A DNA stretch of 64,000 nt, taken from NCBI GenBank assembly GCA_964465065.1, contig CAYXHZ010000002.1, forward strand, positions 50,273 through 114,272, read 5' to 3'. A program made the translations under genes and the position numbers. Below are positions 18,218 through 26,129 of this stretch, piece by piece. The notes below the pieces were generated by a model. That model was not told the origin of the DNA, searched no databases, and worked only from the letters and a program-made list of their open reading frames with translations. Position 1 is the first letter of the stretch. Each line of letters opens with the position of its first letter. Source of the DNA: CAYMND01 sp964465065 (GTDB taxonomy: Bacteria > Acidobacteriota > Aminicenantia > UBA2199).

Positions 18218-18988
18218 TCATTTCCCCGGCAAACCGGACAAAAACTGACCCAAGGCCCGCCAATAGTCCGGACTGTCCGGGCATTGTTTCCAAAGAGCGC
18301 TCGCGCCGTGCCGTCCTTTCCCCTTCGGCAGAAAACTAGCTTTTTTTGCAGCGGGAATTGCGGCGAAGATCTCCGCCCAGAGCTGTCTTTCGTCTCCGGC
18401 TGAAGTGATCCAGACCGGAATTCTGATTTCCTTGGCGACCGAACGGATCCAATCCCTTTCCTTGCCTTCCCTGGAGAAATACTCGCCCGGGGAAAAAGCG
18501 ATCAAGGCATCCGCATGACCGCTGTTCAGCCCCGCATAACGCAGAATCAGGGCTGCCGAATAGGAACTGCCCAACAAGAGCAACCGCGACGGTCGCAGTT
18601 CACTGCGGGCGAAAGCGATCGCCGCTTCCAGGTCCGCATAGGCATCGCAATAACCGGTTTTTTTTCCGGCTTTACGGGCCTGGGTCGCCGTTTCGTTGAT
18701 CACGCCGTTCACTTCCTGACCGGAGCGCAAATCGACGGCCAGGCAATGATAGCCCAACTCGTTGAAAAGTGGTGCCGTTTCCACAAACTCGCCCCGGCTC
18801 CAGCCGGCCTGATGAAAAAGCAGGATCAGGGGGCGGTTCTGCTGATGGCGGCTGATGGTATAGTAATCGGCCCGGATGCTGATGCCGTCCGAGGCGGGAA
18901 AGCTGACCGGTGTCACCATGGACCAGGCCGCCACGGGCATGATGGCCAAACACAATAAAAACACCTTGGCAACCGCCTTTCCGGTCAT
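18218..18988 (-). CDS. Exported alpha/beta hydrolase
   Basis: A 256-residue alpha/beta-hydrolase with a signal peptide or N-terminal anchor (VAKVFLLCLAIMPVAAW). The nucleophile elbow is GSSYS with S142; an oxyanion-type LLFHQAGW segment is near 56-63; a likely acid is the Asp in TSAGDE and the likely base the His in GRHGAS. It resembles dienelactone-hydrolase-like esterases. Substrate unknown. Its start overlaps the upstream gene's stop by 4 bp. Confidence 0.8.
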   Translation of the reverse strand: MTGKAVAKVFLLCLAIMPVAAWSMVTPVSFPASDGISIRADYYTISRHQQNRPLILLFHQAGWSRGEFVETAPLFNELGYHCLAVDLRSGQEVNGVINETATQARKAGKKTGYCDAYADLEAAIAFARSELRPSRLLLLGSSYSAALILRYAGLNSGHADALIAFSPGEYFSREGKERDWIRSVAKEIRIPVWITSAGDERQLWAEIFAAIPAAKKASFLPKGKGRHGASALWKQCPDSPDYWRALGQFLSGLPGK

Positions 18989-20334
18989 TTCTTGCCCTTC
19001 CTCTGCCCGGCCGTCGCCCGAAACAATGCCGGGTTGATCTGGTTCATGCGGATACCGGCCTTGGTGTGATCCATATTGAGTTCCAGAGCCTTCTGAAACT
19101 GTTTCTCCGCGCGCAGGTGAAAACCTTCCAGCTGATACAACTCGCCCATATAGTAATACGGATCGGCATTCCAGGGCTCCATCTCGGCCTGTTTGAGAAA
19201 ACTGTTCTCGGCATCGCGCCGCAGCTTGGGAAACTGCATCTGGATTCTGCCCAGCAGCTGGTAATACTTGGGTCTGGCCGGCCCTCGCCGTAACGCGGTT
19301 TCGATCAGAGACAGAGCCTTGAAAAAGTTTCGCCGGGAAAATTCCTGTTCGGCGAGTTCAAAACAGCTTTCGGGATCTTCCGGTGCCTTGTCATCGGCAG
19401 CAGCTGCCGGTTTCGACGTCTCCTGCACGACGACGATTTCCCGATCGGGGGCAACGGACTCCGGCTGTGCGGGCTCTTGGTCGACACTTCCGGATTCCAT
19501 TTCCATCTCCAGCGGCGGTGCTTCGGGTCCGCCGCGGAGAGCGGCACCTGCAGCGGCCGCCCGGATCTGTCGATCAACCTGCTCCATCTGGATGACGAGC
19601 GTGTCCTCCAGATCGAACTCGACCTCGGTTTCGCTCTGATCGACGAATTCGATGCGCTCGAGCAGAAAAAAGAGCAGAATGGCCCGCCAGTACAGATCTT
19701 CATTCATGTTCATGCGGACCGGCATATCCGCGTTGGCAGTCGGATACATACGCCCCACCTTGGTGATGAACTTGCGCTGCACCGAGGTCAGCACGACGTA
19801 AGTCGATGTCAATTCCTGGCACGGTTTGGGGTACATGGCGGCAAAGGTCCGCTTATAATAGCCGAAATCTTTGATCGCCCGGACACCTTCCATCATCAGG
19901 GCCGCGACTTCCAGTCCCGGAGTGCTTGGATCCTTGAGAACGGTCTGCGCCGCCTCGAATTCCCATTCCCCGGCGCTGCGAGGAAACAGATCGGCCACGA
20001 TACGCACCATCTGCGCCAGCAGGGCCTGATGAAGGATGGGCGTACTGATGAGTCCCAGGTCGGCCAGCACCGATCCGATCGGCTCGTTGCATCTCACCCG
20101 CAGGATCGGATCGAAAAGGCTCAGGTCCGTCGGCGAAATCGAACCGGTGGCCACCAGGATCGCGCCCAGGCGCAGATCCGGATCATCGGTGCTGGCAAAG
20201 CGTAAGACCCCTTTTTCAAAAATAAGCTGCCGGCTACCCCCTTCCACAGTAACCGTCAAGCAGCCGGTCAGTTTGTCTTTGCCAATTTTTTTCAGCACCA
20301 GTGGAATCGTGCATTCACTCAATGCATTTGGCAT
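18985..20334 (-). CDS. PATAN (DUF4388)-TPR protein
   Basis: A 449-residue cytosolic protein. The N-terminal ~120 residues (LVLKKIGKDKLTGCLTV, IFEKGVLRFASTDD, RLGAILVATGSI) match the DUF4388/PATAN domain of signalling proteins. A helical middle region follows. Then comes an acidic Pro/Ala/Glu linker (about 270-325). The C terminus has three TPR-like units (AEQEFSRRNFFKALSLIETA, YYQLLGRIQMQFP, YMGELYQLEGFHLRAEKQFQ). It probably acts as an adaptor. It is divergent from pheS and coupled to the downstream hydrolase. Confidence 0.8.
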   Translation of the reverse strand: MPNALSECTIPLVLKKIGKDKLTGCLTVTVEGGSRQLIFEKGVLRFASTDDPDLRLGAILVATGSISPTDLSLFDPILRVRCNEPIGSVLADLGLISTPILHQALLAQMVRIVADLFPRSAGEWEFEAAQTVLKDPSTPGLEVAALMMEGVRAIKDFGYYKRTFAAMYPKPCQELTSTYVVLTSVQRKFITKVGRMYPTANADMPVRMNMNEDLYWRAILLFFLLERIEFVDQSETEVEFDLEDTLVIQMEQVDRQIRAAAAGAALRGGPEAPPLEMEMESGSVDQEPAQPESVAPDREIVVVQETSKPAAAADDKAPEDPESCFELAEQEFSRRNFFKALSLIETALRRGPARPKYYQLLGRIQMQFPKLRRDAENSFLKQAEMEPWNADPYYYMGELYQLEGFHLRAEKQFQKALELNMDHTKAGIRMNQINPALFRATAGQRKGKK

Positions 20335-20371
20335 GGTCCCAAATTACCCTAAACCAGCCAGGAAATCAAGC

Positions 20372-20400
20372 TTGAAGTGCTGGATCAATTGCTCTATAAT
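20372..20400 (+). promoter_or_regulatory. Promoter for pheST
   Basis: TTGAAG (20372-20377), a 17-nt spacer and a perfect TATAAT (20395-20400), 46 nt upstream of the pheS start. GAGGA lies 8 nt before the ATG. Confidence 0.75.
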
Positions 20401-20445
20401 TCCAGAAATCGTTCTTTCTTCAAATCAACAACGAGGAATTTAGAA

Positions 20446-21975
20446 ATGAAGCATAAGATCAGCGAAAACCAGTGGGCTGTTCTGGTCGAAATCCGCCAGG
20501 CTTCTCAAGAGATCAGCGTTCAGACGATCCAGGACAGGACCGGTGTCGACCAGGCCCAGATCGCTTCGACTCTGCGTTTCGCCCAGGAGCAGGGCTGGCT
20601 CGAAGTCAGCGAACAGGAGCGGCTGGAGCTGATCGCCGCCGAAGGACTCGGCCAAACGATCCAGGCGGGTTTACCCGAGCGTCAGGCCATCGGCCTGATG
20701 CGGGAAGCAGCCGAAATCAGTATGGCCGATCTGGCCAAAGCGGCCGCCGAGCGAGGCTTTCCGGTCAACGAAGTCGTCAAATGGGGCGGGCTGAAACAAT
20801 GGATCAGCAAAGAAGGCGCCAGCTTGAAACTGACACCGACCGGCCGGGCGCAACTCGATCGCCCGGGCGCCGATGAGCAGCTGCTCAAGACTCTGAGTGT
20901 CGAGCAGACCCTCTTTGCCGACGAACTGCCGCAGCACGGTCTGGATTTCGAAACGGTGCGGCCGTTACTGGAAAAACGGAACAACCTGATCAAAATAAAG
21001 CCCAGAATCGTGCGTCTGGCCCGGATCACCCCGGCCGGTCTGCAGGCCATGAACGAGGAAATCGAGATCATCCGCGAACGGACGACATTGAGCAGCGAAG
21101 AGATCAGCAGCGGCGAATGGCGTAAGCTGACCCTGAGACAGTACGATGTCACCCTGCCGGCGGAACGGATCTATCCGGCCAAGATCCACCTGATGCAGAA
21201 GATCATCGCCGAAACACGCCAGGCGTTTCTGGAAATGGGCTTCACCGAGGTGGTTTCACCGATGGTGGAATCGGCCTTCTGGGATTTCGACGCCCTGTTT
21301 CAGCCCCAGGACCACCCGGCCCGGGACATGCAGGACACCTTTTACCTCGAGCGGCCGGATAAAGCCCGACTTCCCGCCCGGGAGATCATCGAACGCGTCA
21401 AGGCCACCCACGAAAACGGCGGCGACACCGGCTCCAGCGGCTGGGGCTACCAGTGGAGCGAGGAAAAGGCCCGTCAACTGGTTCTGCGCACCCACTGCAC
21501 CGCCTCCTCCATCCGCGCCCTGGCGGCCGATCCCAACCCGCCACGCAAGGTTTTCTGCGTGGGCAAGGTCTTCCGCAACGAATCCATCAGCTACAAACAT
21601 CTGCCCGAATTTTTCCAGGTCGACGGCATGATCATCGACGAAGGCGCCAACCTGAGCACCCTGCTGGGCACCCTGCAGAAGTTCTATCAGAAAATGGGTT
21701 TCTCGCAGGTCCGCTTCAAGCCGTCTTTTTTCCCTTACACCGAACCCAGCGCCGATATCAACGCCTACATGGAATCCCGGGACAAGTGGATGGAAATGGG
21801 CGGCGCCGGCGTCTTCAGACCCGAAGTGACCCGGCCGTTCGGCTGTAAATGCCCCGTTCTGGCCTGGGGCCTGGGCCTGGACCGTCTGGCCATGCTCCGC
21901 TACGGTCTGAGCGACATTCGCGAGCTCTACTGGAGCGACCTGGAAAAAATCACGGAGGTTCCCCTATGCCGATAG
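20446..21975 (+). CDS. pheS: Phenylalanine--tRNA ligase alpha subunit, archaeal/eukaryotic type
   Basis: Catalytic subunit that activates Phe and charges tRNA-Phe. At 509 residues it is much longer than the ~330-residue common bacterial PheS. The N-terminal ~180 residues contain winged-helix-like units (ENQWAVLVEIRQASQEISVQ, VEWG/KWGGLKQW, LEKRNNLIK), as in archaeal and eukaryotic enzymes. The class II core follows: motif 1 near GFTEVVSPMVESAFWDFDALFQPQDHPARD (in parts), LRTHCTASSIRAL, KVFCVGKVFRNE, HLPEFFQVDG, and motif 3 GLGLDRLAMLRYG. It overlaps pheT by 10 bp. Confidence 0.95.
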   Translation: MKHKISENQWAVLVEIRQASQEISVQTIQDRTGVDQAQIASTLRFAQEQGWLEVSEQERLELIAAEGLGQTIQAGLPERQAIGLMREAAEISMADLAKAAAERGFPVNEVVKWGGLKQWISKEGASLKLTPTGRAQLDRPGADEQLLKTLSVEQTLFADELPQHGLDFETVRPLLEKRNNLIKIKPRIVRLARITPAGLQAMNEEIEIIRERTTLSSEEISSGEWRKLTLRQYDVTLPAERIYPAKIHLMQKIIAETRQAFLEMGFTEVVSPMVESAFWDFDALFQPQDHPARDMQDTFYLERPDKARLPAREIIERVKATHENGGDTGSSGWGYQWSEEKARQLVLRTHCTASSIRALAADPNPPRKVFCVGKVFRNESISYKHLPEFFQVDGMIIDEGANLSTLLGTLQKFYQKMGFSQVRFKPSFFPYTEPSADINAYMESRDKWMEMGGAGVFRPEVTRPFGCKCPVLAWGLGLDRLAMLRYGLSDIRELYWSDLEKITEVPLCR

Positions 21976-23756
21976 TCGCCATCGCCGTTGATCGATTGAA
22001 TCAGCTGATCGGCCGCAGCTACCCGAAAGAAGAACTGGTCAAAGAACTGGAACAGCTGGGATGCGACGTCGAAGACACCGCTGAACTGACCCTGTACGAA
22101 TGCCCCGTCTGCAGAACTCCCAACGAGAAACTGGAACGGGAAGAGGCCCCCAGACGCTGCGATTTCTGCGGTCATGAACAGGAAACCGTTTTCGCCCGGC
22201 TGCGCACCGACACGGTCATCCGCATGGACCTGCTCGCCGATCGCCCGGACCTCTTCGACGCCGGCGGCATGGCCCGGGCCCTCAAGGGTCATCTGGGGAT
22301 CGAATCCGGTCTGGCCGAGTTTGCCACCGTCGCCGGTGATTGGCGGGTCGATATCGATCCGTCGGTCAAACAGCCCGAATCCCTGCGACCCTGTATCGTC
22401 TGCGCCGTGGTCACACTGCCGGCTCTGGATCAGACCACTCTCAAGGAAGTGATGAAACTTCAGGAGAACCTGCACTGGGGCATCGGCCGCGATCGCAAGC
22501 TGGCCTCCATCGGCGTGTACGACCTGGACAGCATCAGCTTTCCCGTTCGCTACACCACCGTCGATCCGGACAATTTCTCCTTTGTTCCGCTGGGTATGCC
22601 CGATAAAACCATGACTCCCCGGCAGATCCTCGAATCCCATCCCAAAGGGGTCGCCTACGCCCACCTGCTCGCTTCACTGCGCCGCTACCCGCTGCTCGTC
22701 GACGCCAAAGATCAGGTGCTGTCGATGCCGCCCATCATCAACAGCGACCAGACCAAATGCAGATTGGGCACCAGCCGTCTGTTCATCGATGTCACCGGCC
22801 TGACCGTCACCGCCGTCACCCACAGTCTGAACACCCTGCTTGCGGCCTTGACGGCATTGGGCGGCCGGATCGAACAGGTCAATCTCATGGACGGCCCTCA
22901 GAAACGGATCACTCCGGATATGGCCCCAAAGACCATCGACATCAGCCTCGACCAGGCACGGCAATGGCTGGGTCTGCCATTTGACCGCCAGGAATTCTTA
23001 GCCACCCTGAACAAGATGCGCTTCGATGTCCTGGCCCTGGACGACGACCGCTACCGGGTCAGCTACCCGACCTACCGCATGGACATCCGCCACGAGGTGG
23101 ATGTGTTCGAAGACCTGGCCATCGGTTACGGCTACGAGCGGATCCAGCCCAGACTGATCCCCAGCATGACCGTCGCTCAGGAACGTCCCGAAGAGCTGAT
23201 CAGCAACCGGGCGCGCATGGCCCTGACCGGCCTGGGCTTCAGCGAGGTCATGACCCTCAACCTGCAATCGGTCGAGCGGCATTTCGACAAGCTGCTCATC
23301 CCGGTACACGACAGGCATGTCGTGGTGTCCAACCCCAAAACCATCGAACAGAAAGTGATCCGCACACACCTGCTTACCGGCCTGATCGAGACCCTGTGCA
23401 AAAACAGGCGTCGGCCCATGCCCATCCGTATTTTCGAGATCGGCAATGTGGTCAGCCTGGACGAAACCAGCGAAACCGGTGTCGACGAGTCCCGGCACGT
23501 CGCCGCCATGCTGATCGGTCCGGGTATCGGCTACGCCGAGGCCAGAGCCACCCTGGACGCCCTGCTGTGCGAATTGGGTTTTTCCGGTCGCTACCAACCG
23601 GCCCTTCACCCGTCGTTCGTAAATGGACGTCTGGCTGAAATACGCTCCGAAAGTTGCTGGGCCCACGCCGGAGAAATTCACCCCCAGGTGCTCAACAACT
23701 TCGGACTCACCTATCCGGCGGCCTACCTGGAACTGCGGCTCTTGCGGATCATCTGA
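21966..23756 (+). CDS. pheT: Phenylalanine--tRNA ligase beta subunit, archaeal type with Cys4 insert
   Basis: A 596-residue structural and editing subunit, close in size to archaeal PheT and shorter than the ~800-residue common bacterial form. Visible parts are MPIVAIAVDRLNQLIGRSYP at the N terminus, B3/B4-like editing region (VYDLDSISFPVRYTTVDP, THSLNTLLAAL), the B5 region (SYPTYRMDIRHEVDVFEDLAIGYGY, in two parts) and the catalytic-like C terminus. Unusual is a Cys4 element inserted near the N terminus: C46, C49, C65, C68 (CPVC...CDFC), probably zinc-binding. ATG 21966 overlaps the pheS end. Confidence 0.92.
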   Translation: MPIVAIAVDRLNQLIGRSYPKEELVKELEQLGCDVEDTAELTLYECPVCRTPNEKLEREEAPRRCDFCGHEQETVFARLRTDTVIRMDLLADRPDLFDAGGMARALKGHLGIESGLAEFATVAGDWRVDIDPSVKQPESLRPCIVCAVVTLPALDQTTLKEVMKLQENLHWGIGRDRKLASIGVYDLDSISFPVRYTTVDPDNFSFVPLGMPDKTMTPRQILESHPKGVAYAHLLASLRRYPLLVDAKDQVLSMPPIINSDQTKCRLGTSRLFIDVTGLTVTAVTHSLNTLLAALTALGGRIEQVNLMDGPQKRITPDMAPKTIDISLDQARQWLGLPFDRQEFLATLNKMRFDVLALDDDRYRVSYPTYRMDIRHEVDVFEDLAIGYGYERIQPRLIPSMTVAQERPEELISNRARMALTGLGFSEVMTLNLQSVERHFDKLLIPVHDRHVVVSNPKTIEQKVIRTHLLTGLIETLCKNRRRPMPIRIFEIGNVVSLDETSETGVDESRHVAAMLIGPGIGYAEARATLDALLCELGFSGRYQPALHPSFVNGRLAEIRSESCWAHAGEIHPQVLNNFGLTYPAAYLELRLLRII

Positions 23757-23814
23757 AAGAAAAAGCACCAAGCAGTCCGTTGCGACCGTCCTTGGGCATG
23801 AGCTGGCTGCCGGC

Positions 23815-23843
23815 TTGTCCACGATGGCTTTTGCCGGTATAAT
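23815..23843 (+). promoter_or_regulatory. Promoter giving a probable leaderless transcript
   Basis: TTGTCC (23815-23820), a 17-nt spacer and a perfect TATAAT (23838-23843). Only 6 nt separate the -10 from ATG 23850 and no ribosome binding site fits between, so transcription should start at or beside the start codon. Confidence 0.65.
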
Positions 23844-23849
23844 GGCCGC

Positions 23850-24611
23850 ATGAACAATAATCCTTTTAAAGCCTACAACAACAGCGAATTCCTGAATTCC
23901 TCCGCCGCCCGCCCGTTGCGGATCCTGGCCGAATACCTGGAGCCGGCGGACCGTTTCGTTCGTGAAGACATCGAACACACCGTAGTCTTCTTCGGATCGG
24001 CCCGAGTCAGAATGGATGGACCGGACCCGTTCGACACCCGGCGTTACTATCAAGTCGCCGAGGAATGCGCCTACCAGATCAGCCAATGGGCAGGTCAAAC
24101 TCCGGAAATCGACGGCAAACTGGCAATCTGCACCGGCGGCGGACCGGGCATCATGGAAGCGGCCAACCGGGGCGCCGCCCGGGCCAACGGCAAAAACATC
24201 GGTCTGGGCATTTCCCTGCCTTTCGAACAGCACAACAACGAATTCATCTCGCCCAACCTGGCCTTCGAATTCCACTATTTTTTCATGCGCAAACTGTGGT
24301 TCCTCTACCATTGCAAGGCCCTGATCGTCTTCCCGGGCGGATTCGGCACCATGGACGAGCTGTTCGAAGCCCTGACCCTGGTGCAGACCCGCAAGCTCCC
24401 CAAACGCATAACGATCCTGCTGCACGACCGCGCATTCTGGCACGAGCTGTTCAACTTCGACACCCTGGTCAAACGCGGTCTGATCTCGCCGGACGACGTC
24501 AAACTGATCACTTTTTTCGATACCGCCCAGGAATGCCTGCAGATTCTTTCCCCGCTGCTCTATCAAACCATCAGCACCGCGAGCCCGGACGGCAAGCCTG
24601 CGCAGCGCTGA
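23850..24611 (+). CDS. LOG/TIGR00730 family protein (nucleotide phosphoribohydrolase-like)
   Basis: A 253-residue Rossmann-like protein. The family signature motifs are present: GGGPGIMEAANRGA and PGGFGTMDELFEAL. Characterised LOG proteins cleave cytokinin or purine nucleoside 5'-monophosphates to base and ribose phosphate; the substrate here is unknown. It is longer than short LOG proteins (~190 residues), with a 60-residue N-terminal extension, as in the larger COG1611 subgroup. Initiation is probably leaderless. Confidence 0.88.
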   Translation: MNNNPFKAYNNSEFLNSSAARPLRILAEYLEPADRFVREDIEHTVVFFGSARVRMDGPDPFDTRRYYQVAEECAYQISQWAGQTPEIDGKLAICTGGGPGIMEAANRGAARANGKNIGLGISLPFEQHNNEFISPNLAFEFHYFFMRKLWFLYHCKALIVFPGGFGTMDELFEALTLVQTRKLPKRITILLHDRAFWHELFNFDTLVKRGLISPDDVKLITFFDTAQECLQILSPLLYQTISTASPDGKPAQR

Positions 24612-24638
24612 TCGCAGTCCATACCCAGGAGGCCCGAT

Positions 24639-25211
24639 ATGAATTTGGACATCTTCGGCTTGCAAAAGGATGAGCGGATCGACAGCGACTGGCACCTGCT
24701 GGTCGAAACCCTGGAAAACGCGGGCTGGCAACGGGAATCCTTCACCACCCTGTACGAGACGGGCAATTTGTTCATCCCCGACGCTCCGGAAGCCGAGATG
24801 AGCTGCGAAAATCAGTGCTTCATGTTCAATGTCACGACCTTTCTGTCCGAAAGGAAGCTGTACCTGAGCCTGGCGCCCAATCCCGACTCCGGTCTGGACG
24901 GGCAATTGACCGTCATCACCCGCTACAATTCGGACCTGGCCCTGTGGCTGGAGCAGATCGCCGCTCTGCCGCAGCAGATCTGCCGATATGATTTCCAGGA
25001 ACCTTTCAGCCGTTTCCTGCGGCTGTTTCCGGACAGCTTTCTGGAAATGCCGGTCGACGACGACCGGGTATCCGTTCCCATCGCCGACCCCATCGCCCGG
25101 AAAGTGTTGGCCACCCCCTGGTGCAACAAAGGCCCCTGCCACGAACTCGCCCTCGAGCCGTCCGATCTGGAACGCCTGCACAAGATGGCCAAGCTGTCCC
25201 CCCCCTGGTAA
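24639..25211 (+). CDS. Unknown cytosolic protein
   Basis: A 190-residue protein without signal peptide, membrane span or recognised domain. The sequence is acidic and mixed alpha/beta (MNLDIFGLQKDERIDSDWHL, FMFNVTTFLSERKLYLSLAP). It has four scattered Cys and no recognisable zinc knot. It begins 27 nt after the LOG gene, with AGGAGG 7 nt before the ATG (CCCAGGAGGCCCGAT), so the two form an operon. No function can be assigned. Confidence 0.7.
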   Translation: MNLDIFGLQKDERIDSDWHLLVETLENAGWQRESFTTLYETGNLFIPDAPEAEMSCENQCFMFNVTTFLSERKLYLSLAPNPDSGLDGQLTVITRYNSDLALWLEQIAALPQQICRYDFQEPFSRFLRLFPDSFLEMPVDDDRVSVPIADPIARKVLATPWCNKGPCHELALEPSDLERLHKMAKLSPPW

Positions 25212-25239
25212 AAAAAAGGGCCCCGCCGCAGCAGAGCCC
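25210..25239 (-). terminator. Rho-independent terminator of the beta-barrel gene
   Basis: On the minus strand GGGCTCT and GGGGCCC (25233-25239 and 25218-25224) form a 7-bp stem with two G-T pairs and an 8-nt loop, followed by a run of eight T (25210-25217). It lies 24 nt past the stop of the 25263 gene. Confidence 0.75.
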
Positions 25240-25262
25240 CGTCAACAAAACGCGGACAGCGC

Positions 25263-25793
25263 TTACTTGAGCTTGAAGGAAACGCCGACCACCGCGCCGA
25301 CGCCGTCGAAATCGCCGGTCGCCGAGAAATAGAGTTTCAGCATGACGGCGGTCTTCTCGTTGAAATAATACCGGGCTGCGGCGAAGGGAGACAGATACAG
25401 TCCCGAGCCGCCGACGCCGTCGAACTCGCCCTGGTCAGCGTCTTTCCATTTCCAGGAATAGATGGAATAGCCCAGGCCGAGGCCGGCGTAAATGTCGAAC
25501 TTGCTCAGATCCAGACCGGTGAAATGGTAGGCGCCTTCGATCGACGGCGTGATCAGGGTGCAGGAATAACCCCAGACGCCCCAGTCCTCGCTCCAGAACT
25601 GCAGCATCAGGTTGCCCGATACGCCGATGTTCTCGGTGACTCCGTATTCGAAACCCACACCGAAGGGGATAGCGTACGACGTGATACCGACCATCGGCGT
25701 GACGATCTGGCTGCCTTTCTGGAAATTAACCTCAGCGGCGGCCACGGACAGGCTCAAAGACAATAATAAAGCGATAACAAGATTTTTTTTCAT
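25263..25793 (-). CDS. Small outer-membrane beta-barrel protein
   Basis: A 176-residue protein with a clear signal peptide (MKKNLVIALLLSLSLSVAAA). The mature part alternates polar and hydrophobic residues with many Gly, Tyr and Phe (VGFEYGVTENIGVSGNLMLQ, FDIYAGLGLGYSIYSW), typical of 8-strand beta-barrels. It ends VVGVSFKLK, and a downstream terminator suggests a monocistronic gene. AGGAGG lies about 10 nt before the start. Specific role unknown; OmpW- or OmpX-like membrane integrity or small-solute functions are possible. Confidence 0.8.
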   Translation of the reverse strand: MKKNLVIALLLSLSLSVAAAEVNFQKGSQIVTPMVGITSYAIPFGVGFEYGVTENIGVSGNLMLQFWSEDWGVWGYSCTLITPSIEGAYHFTGLDLSKFDIYAGLGLGYSIYSWKWKDADQGEFDGVGGSGLYLSPFAAARYYFNEKTAVMLKLYFSATGDFDGVGAVVGVSFKLK

Positions 25794-26129
25794 ATGTGTT
25801 TCTCCTCCTCACATTTAATCTCTTGCCGATTACAGAGCAAATAGCTTGCCAAGTTTCTGAATTCGCAAAAAACGGTTCCCTTTCCGCATTTCTGGCTAAG
25901 TTGTCTGCCAATAATATTACTGCCGGTTTATCCAAAAACAACTCGAAATCGCAAAATGTTTTATATATTGCCTATAAATCATGGTTTTTTCTTATATAAC
26001 CCACCGTATAGCGAGATAACCTACCAGTTATCGAACTTGCCCCGGATCTATACAAGAAAGAAACAATGCGCTACAATACTACCAACAAAATGGCGTCCGA
26101 GCCACCGGCCGCCTATTTTTTAACCTGAG
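25794..26129. promoter_or_regulatory. AT-rich divergent intergenic region with a small palindrome
   Basis: No gene is seen here. The stretch is AT-rich and separates divergent genes. GATAAC-CTACCA-GTTATC (26015-26032) is a perfect 6-bp inverted repeat about 100 nt before the sigma-54 activator gene and could be an operator. No clear -24/-12 sigma-54 promoter was found. Confidence 0.4.

Noticed and set aside
22998..25181. A 727-codon minus-strand frame across pheT, LOG and the next gene
   Set aside because: It lacks recognisable domains and lies opposite three genes with clear family motifs.
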